From Aquabacterium sp029268225 (GTDB lineage: Bacteria > Pseudomonadota > Gammaproteobacteria > Burkholderiales > Burkholderiaceae_C): a DNA stretch of 64,000 bases. Shown piece after piece: positions 25,271 through 33,377 of the stretch (positions are counted from its first letter, which is position 1; the number at the start of each line of letters is the position of its first letter). The notes under the pieces were generated by a model. It saw nothing but the letters and a program-made list of their open reading frames with translations, ran no database searches and had not been told where the DNA came from. The DNA lies in assembly GCF_037482285.1 (NCBI RefSeq), contig NZ_JBBEYB010000001.1:186001-250000 (forward strand), in the 5' to 3' direction. The translations under genes and the position numbers were made by a program.

Positions 25271-26146
25271 TCAGGGCGAGGCGGGCGGGCGCAGGTCTGC
25301 GCCGCAACGCCAGCAGTAACGCCCTTGCGGGTGTTGATCGATGGCATCACAACGCGGGCAGCTCACATCCGTGAACTGGCTGGGGCTGTCCAGTGGCGCA
25401 CCTGCGGCAGCCTGGCGGCGCTTGGCCGTCAGCTCGGCGGTCACGATGCCCGTGGGCACGGCCAGCACGCTCCAACCCATCAGCATCACGAACGAGGAAA
25501 TCAGCCGGCCAATGTCGGTCTTGGGCGTGATGTCGCCAAAGCCCACGGTCGTCATCGTGGTGATGGCCCAGTACATCGCCGTGGGGATGCTGGTGAAGCC
25601 ATGCTCGGGCCCTTCGAACACATACATGGCGGTGGCCATCAGCAGCGAGATCATCAGCACGAAGGACATGAACACCATGATCTTGCGCCGGCTGGCCAGC
25701 AGCGCCAGGCCCAGGATCGTGTACTCCGAGACAAAGCCCGTGAGCTTGAACACCCGGAACACCCGCATCAGGCGCAGGATGCGCACATCCAGGAAGAACA
25801 GGGCGCCCGGCTCGATCAGGGCCAGGTAGGACGGCAGGATGGAGAGCAGGTCGATGATGCCGAAAAAGCTCAGGGCGTACTTGCGGGGGCGCTCGGTACA
25901 GGCCAGGCGCAGCACATACTCGACCGTGAAGACCAGGGTGAAGCCCCACTCCAGCACGTGCAGCAGCGGCCCATGGGTGTCGGCGATGCTGGCCACACTG
26001 TCCAGGATCACGGCCAGCACGCTGATCAGGATGGTCCAGATCAGGATCTGGTCGAAGCGCCGCCCGGCAGGCGTGTCCGACTCGTAGATGACGGTGTAAA
26101 GGGTGCGGCGCCAGCCTTGCGCGGGTTTGTCCAGATCGGTGTGCAT
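25271..26146 (-). CDS. Voltage-gated K+ channel with C-terminal zinc ribbon
   Basis: A 291-residue six-helix ion channel. An S4-like voltage sensor with regularly spaced Arg lies at 122-134 (RILRLMRVFRVFK). The pore filter TTVGFGD (199-205) marks K+ selectivity. After the S6 helix a short tail carries a four-Cys ribbon, CPRC (263-266) and CWRC (278-281), which is not part of the basic Kv/KvAP architecture. It probably sets membrane potential. The start at 26146 gives the usual short N-terminus; an open frame further upstream overlaps the divergent metH-type gene. Confidence 0.88.
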   Translation of the reverse strand: MHTDLDKPAQGWRRTLYTVIYESDTPAGRRFDQILIWTILISVLAVILDSVASIADTHGPLLHVLEWGFTLVFTVEYVLRLACTERPRKYALSFFGIIDLLSILPSYLALIEPGALFFLDVRILRLMRVFRVFKLTGFVSEYTILGLALLASRRKIMVFMSFVLMISLLMATAMYVFEGPEHGFTSIPTAMYWAITTMTTVGFGDITPKTDIGRLISSFVMLMGWSVLAVPTGIVTAELTAKRRQAAAGAPLDSPSQFTDVSCPRCDAIDQHPQGRYCWRCGADLRPPASP

Positions 26147-26224
26147 CCGCCATTTATAAGCTTTTCGGCAAGGGGCATGGTGTGGTTGGCCTGCACAGTG
26201 CGCCCGACTCTCTAAAATGGCGGC

Positions 26225-27343
26225 ATGAACACCCCTGCTTCCTCCGCTGCCCGCGCTGACGCCGCCTCTGTTTTGCCTCCGGTCGAGCGTCGGCCCTACA
26301 CCCGTGCGGCCCAGTTGCCCCAGATCATGCGCGAGCGCATCGTCGTGCTCGATGGCGCCATGGGCACCATGATCCAGCGCTACAAGCTGACGGAAGCCGA
26401 TTACCGGGGCGCCCGCTTTGCCGACCATCCCAAGGACCTCAAGGGCAACAACGAGCTGCTGCAGCTCACCAAGCCCGAGGTGATCCGCGAGATCCATGAG
26501 CAGTACCTCGCTGCCGGGGCTGACCTGATCGAGACCAACACCTTTGGCGCCACCACCGTGGCTCAGGAAGACTACGATCTGCCCGAGCTGGCCTACGAGA
26601 TGAACCTCGCAGCGGCCAAGCTGGCGCGCGAATGCTGCGACCGTTACAGCACGCCCGACAAGCCCCGTTTCGTGGCCGGCGCCATTGGCCCGACCCCCAA
26701 GACGGCCAGCATCAGCCCGGACGTGAACGACGCCGGCGCCCGCAACGTCGATTTCGACACGCTGCGCCAGGCCTATTACGAGCAGGCCAAGGCCCTGATG
26801 GAAGGCGGCTGTGACGTCTTCCTGGTCGAAACCATCTTCGACACGCTCAACGCCAAGGCTGCCATCTTCGCGATCGACGAGCTGTTCGAGGACACCGGCG
26901 AGCGCCTGCCCATCATCATCTCGGGTACCGTGACCGACGCATCAGGCCGCATCCTTTCGGGCCAGACCGTGAGCGCCTTCTGGCACTCGGTCCGCCACGC
27001 GCACCCCATTGCGATCGGCTTGAACTGCGCGCTGGGCGCCACGCTGATGCGCCCCTACATCGAAGAGCTGGCCAAGATCGCCGGGGACACCTACATCAGC
27101 TGCTACCCCAACGCCGGCCTGCCCAATCCGATGAGCGATACCGGTTTTGACGAAACGCCCGAGATCACGGGCGGCCTGGTCGAAGAGTTCGCCAAGGCAG
27201 GTTTCCTGAACATCGCCGGGGGCTGCTGCGGCACCACGCCCGACCACATCGCCGAGATCGCCAAGCGTGTGGGCCAGTGGAAGCCGCGCTGTCTGCATGA
27301 GGGCGGCACCACGGGCTTTCTCAGCGGCCTGAAAGCCGCCTGA
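26225..27343 (+). CDS. Homocysteine S-methyltransferase module of split MetH
   Basis: This 372-residue protein corresponds to the N-terminal homocysteine-binding domain of cobalamin-dependent methionine synthase. Seen are LDGAMGTMIQRYKLTEADYRG, IETNTFGAT and the zinc-site cysteines C268 (GLNCALG) and C334/C335 (GGCCGTTPDH). MetH is about 1200 residues in E. coli; in many Burkholderiales it is split into this module and a larger folate/cobalamin/activation protein. The large partner does not follow here: the next gene is convergent ybeY. A cobalamin-independent MetE is encoded at 53324. Confidence 0.9.
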   Translation: MNTPASSAARADAASVLPPVERRPYTRAAQLPQIMRERIVVLDGAMGTMIQRYKLTEADYRGARFADHPKDLKGNNELLQLTKPEVIREIHEQYLAAGADLIETNTFGATTVAQEDYDLPELAYEMNLAAAKLARECCDRYSTPDKPRFVAGAIGPTPKTASISPDVNDAGARNVDFDTLRQAYYEQAKALMEGGCDVFLVETIFDTLNAKAAIFAIDELFEDTGERLPIIISGTVTDASGRILSGQTVSAFWHSVRHAHPIAIGLNCALGATLMRPYIEELAKIAGDTYISCYPNAGLPNPMSDTGFDETPEITGGLVEEFAKAGFLNIAGGCCGTTPDHIAEIAKRVGQWKPRCLHEGGTTGFLSGLKAA

Positions 27344-27393
27344 GCGTCGGCGAAGGGCGGTGGCGCGGCACTCTGGATGCCGGCGCCGCCCGC

Positions 27394-27837
27394 TTAGTTC
27401 GTCGCGTAAGGATCGTCGAAGCCGAGCGCGGCCATGATCTCGCGCTCACGCTGCTCCATGGCCTGGGCTTCGTCGTCTTCCAGGTGATCCCAGCCCTGCG
27501 CGTGCAGGGCGCCGTGCACCAGCATGTGGGCGTAGTGCGCCACCAGGTCCTTGTGCTGCTCCTGGGCTTCGCGCTCGACCACCGGCGCGCACAGAATCAG
27601 GTCGGCCATGACCACCGGCTCTTGCGTGTAGTCGAAGGTCAGCACATTGGTCGCGTAGTCCTTCTGGCGGTAGTCGCGGTTGAGGGCCTGTCCCTCCTCG
27701 GCGTCCACGATGCGCACGGTCAGTTCCGCATCGCTTTCCAGCGCGGCTTTCAGCCAGCGCGCCACCTTGTGGCGGGGCAGTTGGTCACGGTGGCGCTTGT
27801 CAGCGAATTGCAGGCTCAGGCTCAGGGTCGGTTTCAT
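27394..27837 (-). CDS. ybeY: rRNA maturation endoribonuclease YbeY
   Basis: A 147-residue protein with the diagnostic zinc motif HGALHAQGWDH (108-118: H108, H112, H118) preceded by ATNVLTFDY. YbeY takes part in 16S rRNA 3'-end maturation and ribosome quality control. Its ATG overlaps the stop of phoH by four bases; phoH-ybeY is a widely conserved pair. It converges with the homocysteine methyltransferase gene. Confidence 0.95.
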   Translation of the reverse strand: MKPTLSLSLQFADKRHRDQLPRHKVARWLKAALESDAELTVRIVDAEEGQALNRDYRQKDYATNVLTFDYTQEPVVMADLILCAPVVEREAQEQHKDLVAHYAHMLVHGALHAQGWDHLEDDEAQAMEQREREIMAALGFDDPYATN

Positions 27838-28910
27838 TGGGTCGGCAGGTCGGCGTCAGGGCCGTCGGCAGGAGGTTCGCTGGGACGTGGGGCGCGGCCA
27901 CCCCGGGGTGTGTCGGGTTCGGCGGCCTGGGCGGCATCGTAAGCTTCGACAATGCGCTGCACCAGCGGGTGGCGCACCACGTCGGCCGAGGTGAAGCGGG
28001 TGAAGGCCACCCCCTTGACGCGCTTGAGGATGCGCTCGGCCTCAATCAGGCCGCTGCGTGCGCCGCGTGGCAGGTCGATCTGGCTGATGTCGCCGGTCAC
28101 CACCGCGCGCGAGCCGAAGCCGATGCGGGTGAGGAACATCTTCATCTGCTCGGGCGTGGTGTTCTGCGCCTCGTCGAGGATGATGAAGGCGTGGTTCAGG
28201 GTGCGGCCGCGCATGAAGGCCAGGGGCGCGATCTCGATCAGGCCCTTTTCAAACGCTTTCGTGACGCGGTCAAAGCCCATCAGGTCGTAGAGCGCGTCGT
28301 ACAGCGGGCGCAGATAGGGGTCGACCTTCTGCGTGAGGTCGCCGGGCAGGAAGCCCAGGCGCTCGCCGGCTTCCACCGCCGGGCGCGTCAGGATGATGCG
28401 CTGTACGCTGCTGCGCTCGAGCGCGTCCACCGCGCAGGCCACGGCCAGGAAGGTCTTGCCTGTGCCGGCCGGGCCGATGCCGAAGGTCAGGTCGTTGCTC
28501 AGCACCTGGCGCAGGTAGCTGACTTGGTTGGGCGTGCGGCCCTGCAGGTCGGCGCGACGGGTGTGCAGGGTGGGGCCGTCCGGCGCTTCGTCGGGCAGGG
28601 GCGGCACCTCATCGGCCGTGCGGCCGCGCTTGGGTTGCAGCGCGCGCTGTTTGGCTGCCAACACGGAGGTGATGGCGAGCTGCACCATCTCGGCACTGAT
28701 GGGCCGCGCACTTTGCGCATACAGCGATTCGAGCAGCTCGACAACCTGCTGCGGTACGCCGCGCGCGCCCTCGATGCGGAAGTGTTCGCCGCGCCGGCTC
28801 AGCGTCACATTGAAGGCCGCTTCGATGGTGCGCAGATGTTCATCCAACGAACCGCACAGATGTGCAAGTCGGGAGTTATCCGGAGGCGAAAAGCTGTGTC
28901 GCAGTTGCAT
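27834..28910 (-). CDS. phoH: PhoH-like ATPase
   Basis: A 358-residue cytoplasmic ATPase of the PhoH/PhoL type. Walker A is GPAGTGKT (146-153) and Walker B lies in FIILDEAQNTTPEQMKMFLT, with downstream GFGSRAVVTGDISQIDLP. The N-terminal about 120 residues are a nucleic-acid-binding-like extension. In Enterobacteria the equivalent ybeZ precedes ybeY and the product interacts with YbeY; the same order holds here. The start at 28910 is chosen over an in-frame upstream start because it leads directly into conserved sequence. Confidence 0.93.
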   Translation of the reverse strand: MQLRHSFSPPDNSRLAHLCGSLDEHLRTIEAAFNVTLSRRGEHFRIEGARGVPQQVVELLESLYAQSARPISAEMVQLAITSVLAAKQRALQPKRGRTADEVPPLPDEAPDGPTLHTRRADLQGRTPNQVSYLRQVLSNDLTFGIGPAGTGKTFLAVACAVDALERSSVQRIILTRPAVEAGERLGFLPGDLTQKVDPYLRPLYDALYDLMGFDRVTKAFEKGLIEIAPLAFMRGRTLNHAFIILDEAQNTTPEQMKMFLTRIGFGSRAVVTGDISQIDLPRGARSGLIEAERILKRVKGVAFTRFTSADVVRHPLVQRIVEAYDAAQAAEPDTPRGGRAPRPSEPPADGPDADLPTQ

Positions 28911-29040
28911 AGCGGCCTGTATTGAGCGAAAGCATGCAAATTGTCGCCTGCCGTGCGCGTCAGCGCATGACATCTCTTGCGAAAATCAATCGAACTTTGT
29001 CGTGCACGGATCGCGTGCCGCAGCAGGAGCCGTTTTGAGC

Positions 29041-31143
29041 ATGTCGTATCGCGGGTGGCAATCGTGGGCCCGCCGTTTCCGTCAGGAGTGGAGCACCGCC
29101 GAGGAGGGGGTGAGCGACGCTGCGGCCGACCGCAGCGGTGGCGGGGTTTCGCGGCGCCTGTTCTGGATGGCGTTGTTCATGGGTTTGCTGCTGGCCGGCG
29201 CGGTTGGTTGGGGCTTGTTGCTGCTCAACCGCGAGGCCGTGCGCCTGAGCCACCCGGCTGCAGGCAACACGGAGGGGGCGGGCATCCAGACCTTGAGCCG
29301 TGCCTGGGTGGTGCCCAGCGAGGCGGAGCGCTTCCCGGAAGGTGCGCCCGGGCGTTGGTTGGCCTTGCCCGACGAATGGGCCCTCAATCACCCTGGCTAC
29401 AAGGGCGGGATCTGGTATCGCTTCCAGATCGACGAGGCTATTGCGCGTCCAGGGGGAGAGGATTTGCGGGCCATCTACATCGAGCGGGCCTGCTCCAATG
29501 TGGAAGTGCGGCTCAATGGTCAAGTGCTGTACCGTGGCGGGCGCATGACCGAACCCTATGCCCGGCACTGCTACCGGTCACACGTGGTTTCCCTGCCTCT
29601 GGCGCTGTTGAAGGCACAGGGCAATGTGCTGGACCTCAAGGTGGTGGGCTATCCCCTGGAGCAGGTGGCGGCGCGGCAGCGCGCCGGTGGCTTGGCGTCG
29701 GTACGCATCGGCTCTTTGGCCGACATTCGCGAGTTGTACGACGAGCAAGAGTTCTGGACCTCGACCCTGTCGCGCGTGCTGGGGGGCATCCTGGCCGTGA
29801 TGGGTCTGTTCGCCCTGGGGCTGGCGTGGATTCGTCGGCTCGACTACCTGGCGTACTTCGGCCTGTTGACCACGGGCTGGGCGTTGGCGACTGCACGTTT
29901 CTGGCTGACCGAGCTGCCCGCGCCCAATGCCACGGTCGAGGTGCTGATCGCCATGATGTTTGCCCCGCTGGTGGGCTGTGCCGTGCAGTTTGTGCTCTGT
30001 TATGCCGGGGCTCGTCTGCAGCCCATGATCAGCGAGGTCTGGATGTGGCGCGTGCGCGCATGGTTGTGGGCGCAGTGCGTGCTGGTGCCCTTGACGCTGG
30101 TGTGGCTGGGGTTCGATCGCATCTTCGATGGCGTGGGCCTCTGGTACCCGGTGTTCGCCATCGAGATCTGTGCCGGCATTGCCTACTTCCTGTGGGCTGC
30201 GGGCAAGAAGCGTCGTCCCGAGTTCTGGCTGATGTCGGCGGTCATGGGCGTGGTGGTGGCGGTGCTGGGCATTGAACTGTCTTACCAGGCGGGCTGGATC
30301 AAGCTGTGGGGTGTGCACGTGACCCACTTCGTGATGCCGCTGCTGTATGCCGCGGTGGCCATCCGCCTGATGCAGGTGTATGCCAAGGCCTTGCAGGCCG
30401 CGCAGGGGGCCAAGACCAAGCTGGAGCAGCGCGTCAAGGAGGTCACGGCCGACCTGGAGCGCAACTTCAACCAGATCGCCGAGTTGCGCGCCGAACAGGT
30501 GGCCGAAAAGGAGCGCAAGCGCATTGCCTCTGACCTGCACGACGACCTGGGCGCCAAGCTGCTCACCATCGTCCACACCAGCAACAACGACCGCATCTCG
30601 ACGCTGGCGCGTGAGGCGCTGGAAGAAATGCGGCTGTCAGTGCGCGGCCTGACTGGGCGACCCATGGTGCTGTCTGATGCGTTGGCCGACTGGCGCGCCG
30701 AGGTGGTCTCGCGCCTGCGCCAGGCCGGCATCGAGTGCGAATGGCGCAACCCCAACGACATCATCGAAGAGCCGCTGTCTTCGCGCACCTATGTGCAGAC
30801 CACGCGCATCCTGCGCGAGGCGGTCAGCAATGTCATCAAGCACAGCGGGGCTTCGCATGTCGTGGTCTCGGCCGAGGTGCATCTGGATCTGCACGATTTC
30901 GTGCTCGTCATTCAGGACAACGGCAAGGGCATCGCGCTGGAGCTGGACGACCGCCCGGATCGCGGTCACGGCATGACGAGCATGAAGCACCGTGCCAAGC
31001 AGCTGAGCGGGCAATGTCTGGTCGAGTCTGGTCCCGGTTTTGGCACCGTCATTCGCTTGACGCTGCCTCTTGAAGTCGCCACCATGCAGCAGCCGGGGGC
31101 CCACGTGGTCCCACGCATGGTGGATCAGGTGCGCGGCCAGTGA
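29041..31143 (+). CDS. NarX/UhpB-type sensor histidine kinase with a seven-helix membrane sensor
   Basis: A 700-residue membrane kinase. After one membrane helix (about 42-62) a periplasmic beta-rich domain (WYRFQIDEAIARPGGED... VEVRLNGQVLYRGG) resembles a jelly-roll ligand domain. About seven hydrophobic helices follow (about 245-440), as in 7TMR-DISM sensors. The HisKA_3 H-box is KERKRIASDLHDDLGAKLL (His near residue 500), and the ATPase has REAVSNVIKHSGAS and GHGMTSMKHRAKQLSG. It is followed 40 bp later by its LuxR-type response regulator. The signal is unknown. Confidence 0.88.
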   Translation: MSYRGWQSWARRFRQEWSTAEEGVSDAAADRSGGGVSRRLFWMALFMGLLLAGAVGWGLLLLNREAVRLSHPAAGNTEGAGIQTLSRAWVVPSEAERFPEGAPGRWLALPDEWALNHPGYKGGIWYRFQIDEAIARPGGEDLRAIYIERACSNVEVRLNGQVLYRGGRMTEPYARHCYRSHVVSLPLALLKAQGNVLDLKVVGYPLEQVAARQRAGGLASVRIGSLADIRELYDEQEFWTSTLSRVLGGILAVMGLFALGLAWIRRLDYLAYFGLLTTGWALATARFWLTELPAPNATVEVLIAMMFAPLVGCAVQFVLCYAGARLQPMISEVWMWRVRAWLWAQCVLVPLTLVWLGFDRIFDGVGLWYPVFAIEICAGIAYFLWAAGKKRRPEFWLMSAVMGVVVAVLGIELSYQAGWIKLWGVHVTHFVMPLLYAAVAIRLMQVYAKALQAAQGAKTKLEQRVKEVTADLERNFNQIAELRAEQVAEKERKRIASDLHDDLGAKLLTIVHTSNNDRISTLAREALEEMRLSVRGLTGRPMVLSDALADWRAEVVSRLRQAGIECEWRNPNDIIEEPLSSRTYVQTTRILREAVSNVIKHSGASHVVVSAEVHLDLHDFVLVIQDNGKGIALELDDRPDRGHGMTSMKHRAKQLSGQCLVESGPGFGTVIRLTLPLEVATMQQPGAHVVPRMVDQVRGQ

Positions 31144-31183
31144 GCGCATCCATCCCATCCGTAGAGAGAGAGGTCACACCCCT

Positions 31184-31846
31184 ATGAAGCAAATTCTTCT
31201 CCTGGAAGATCTGCCCGAAATCCGCGCCTGGCTCAAGGCCCTGGTCATGCAGGTGTTCCCGGACGCCCAGATCAGTGAAGCCTCCCGCATCCACGATGCC
31301 CTGGAGCTGGTCAACGCCGTGCGCTTCGATGTGGCCTTGCTGGACCTGGGACTGCCCGATGGGTCGGGCGTGGAAGTGGTGCAGGCGCTGCGCGAGAAGC
31401 AGCCCGAGGCCCAGTCGGTGGTGGTGACCATCCACGAAGACGACGATCACCTCTTCCCCGCATTGCAGGCCGGCGCCTTCGGCTACCTGCTCAAGGAGCA
31501 GTCGCGCGAGCAGCTCTCCGAGCAGCTCCAGCGCATCAGCCAAGGCGAGCCCCCGCTGTCGCCGTCCATCGCCCGCCGTGTGATCCAGTACTTCACGGCG
31601 CAGGCCCGCCAGCAACCCATGCGCGAGCCCGACAACGTGACCCCGCACGTGCAGTTGACCGAGCGCGAAAACGAGGTGCTGCTGCGCGTGGCCAAGGGCT
31701 TCACCCTGCCCGAAATCGGCGTGCAGCTCAACCTGTCGCGCCACACCATTGCCGACTACGTCAAGCAGATCTACCGCAAGCTCAATGTGTCGTCGCGGGC
31801 CGAAGCCGCGCTCGAAGCGCAGCGCCTGGGCCTGTTCCGCCGCTAA
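31184..31846 (+). CDS. NarL/LuxR-family response regulator
   Basis: A 220-residue regulator. The receiver domain has the acidic pocket E8-D9 and phosphoacceptor D54 (ALLDLGLPDGSG). The C-terminal LuxR HTH (about 155-215) reads LTERENEVLLRVAKGFTLPE ... LSRHTIADYVKQIYRKLNVS. The cognate kinase is the gene just upstream. Targets cannot be read from the sequence. Confidence 0.93.
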   Translation: MKQILLLEDLPEIRAWLKALVMQVFPDAQISEASRIHDALELVNAVRFDVALLDLGLPDGSGVEVVQALREKQPEAQSVVVTIHEDDDHLFPALQAGAFGYLLKEQSREQLSEQLQRISQGEPPLSPSIARRVIQYFTAQARQQPMREPDNVTPHVQLTERENEVLLRVAKGFTLPEIGVQLNLSRHTIADYVKQIYRKLNVSSRAEAALEAQRLGLFRR

Positions 31847-31855
31847 ACTGGGCTC

Positions 31856-32431
31856 ATGATCTCTCGACTGACTGGGGTGCTGTCTGAAAAAGCACCCCCC
31901 TTTGTGCTGGTGGACGTCAACGGCGTCGGCTACGAAGTGCAGGTGCCCATGAGCACCTTCTACAACCTGCCCGAGCTCGGTGCCAAGGTCACGCTGCTGA
32001 CCCAGTTCATCGTGCGCGAAGACGCGCAGCTGCTCTACGGCTTCCTCACGCCGACCGAGCGGGCCTCGTTCCGCGAGCTGATCAAGATCAGTGGCGTGGG
32101 GCCGCGCATCGCGCTGGCGCTGCTCTCGGGTCTGAACACCGACGAGCTGGCCCAGGCCGTGTCGGCGCAGGACGCCAGCCGCCTGGTCAAGGTGCCCGGC
32201 ATCGGCAAGAAGACCGCCGAGCGCCTGCTGCTCGAGCTCAAGGGCAAGATGGCCCCGGTGCTGGCCACGCCCGACTGGAGCGCGGTCAGCGATGCGCAGA
32301 CCGACATCTTGCAAGCCTTGGTCGCGCTGGGTTACTCCGACAAGGAGGCGCAGGTGGCCCTCAAGGCGCTGCCGCCCGATGTGTCGGTCAGCGACGGCAT
32401 CAAGCAGGCGCTCAAGGCCCTGGCGCGTTGA
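31856..32431 (+). CDS. ruvA: Holliday junction helicase accessory protein RuvA
   Basis: A 191-residue protein with three recognisable parts: OB-fold (MISRLTGVLSEKAPPFVLVDVNGVGYE), two HhH motifs (FRELIKISGVGPRIALALLS and SRLVKVPGIGKKTAERLLLE), and a C-terminal helical domain III (ILQALVALGYSDKEAQVALKAL) that contacts RuvB. RuvA binds four-way junctions and loads RuvB. It starts 9 bp after the response regulator. ruvB and ruvC are not adjacent. Confidence 0.97.
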   Translation: MISRLTGVLSEKAPPFVLVDVNGVGYEVQVPMSTFYNLPELGAKVTLLTQFIVREDAQLLYGFLTPTERASFRELIKISGVGPRIALALLSGLNTDELAQAVSAQDASRLVKVPGIGKKTAERLLLELKGKMAPVLATPDWSAVSDAQTDILQALVALGYSDKEAQVALKALPPDVSVSDGIKQALKALAR

Positions 32432-32478
32432 ACGAACAGCGTGGTGCGTGACGCCTGGTGCCGGTATCATCGGCCATC

Positions 32479-33351
32479 ATGCGTTTTTTCCGTTCATTTG
32501 CCTGGCTGCTCAGCGTCGGTGCGCTGATGTCGGCCGCCACCGCGACCGCCGCTCCTGCTCGTGAGGCGGCGCGCGCTGGCGCCCCGATTCAGTCTCACGC
32601 ACGCTTTTGCGAGCTCATGGTGCGCAAGCTGCCCAATGTGACGCCAGCCCTGTGCGATCTGGCGCAGCTGCAGCCCGGCCCCGCCCGTTCGGTGAAGGGG
32701 CACAACCTGCTGACGCGTGATGTGGTGGCCCCCAAGGCCACCTTGCGCGTGCTGGTGGTGGGGGGCGTGCATGGTGACGAGCTGTCCTCGACCTCGCTGG
32801 TGCTGCACTGGATTGGCGCCGCGCAGGATGCGCCCGCCAACATCCACTGGCGCTTCGTGCCGCTGATGAATCCCGATGGCATGCTCAAGGCTCGCCCCAC
32901 GCGCACCAATGCGAACGGCGTGGACCTGAACCGCAACTTTCCCACGCCCCATTGGGACAAGGAAGCCCCGCGCTACTGGCAGCACCGCACCAGCAAGGAC
33001 CCGCGTCGCTTTCCCGGGCACCAGGCCTTGTCCGAGCCGGAGACCCGCTGGCTGCACGACGAGATGGAGCGCTGGCAACCCCACCTGATCGTCGCGGTGC
33101 ATGCCCCTTATGGCGTGCTCGATTACGACGGTCCGGTGACCGCGCCCAAAAAGCTGGGCAGTCTGGTGCTGGACCAGGTCGGCATCTTCCCCGGCAGCCT
33201 GGGCAACTATGGCGGCGTGCACAAGAAGGTGCCCGTGGTGACCATCGAATTGCCCAGCGCCCTGCGCACCCCGCAGGAGGCCGAGATGCGCAAGATGTGG
33301 CAGGACCTGCTGCGCTGGACCCACCTGCGCCTGCGCCCGCCCACCAGCTGA
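32479..33351 (+). CDS. Exported M14-family zinc peptidase (MpaA-like)
   Basis: A 290-residue secreted enzyme. Residues 1-25 form a signal peptide. The carboxypeptidase fold shows the zinc ligands H98 and E101 (GGVHGDE), the substrate Arg motif NRNFP (151-155), third ligand H208 (IVAVHAPYG) and catalytic E257 (VVTIELP). The closest named relatives are MpaA-type amidases that trim murein peptides; a periplasmic cell-wall role is likely but not certain. The ATG at 32479 starts the signal peptide; an upstream in-frame start adds seven residues. Confidence 0.85.
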   Translation: MRFFRSFAWLLSVGALMSAATATAAPAREAARAGAPIQSHARFCELMVRKLPNVTPALCDLAQLQPGPARSVKGHNLLTRDVVAPKATLRVLVVGGVHGDELSSTSLVLHWIGAAQDAPANIHWRFVPLMNPDGMLKARPTRTNANGVDLNRNFPTPHWDKEAPRYWQHRTSKDPRRFPGHQALSEPETRWLHDEMERWQPHLIVAVHAPYGVLDYDGPVTAPKKLGSLVLDQVGIFPGSLGNYGGVHKKVPVVTIELPSALRTPQEAEMRKMWQDLLRWTHLRLRPPTS

Positions 33352-33377
33352 CGCTGGGCTGTCAGGCCTGGACGCGC

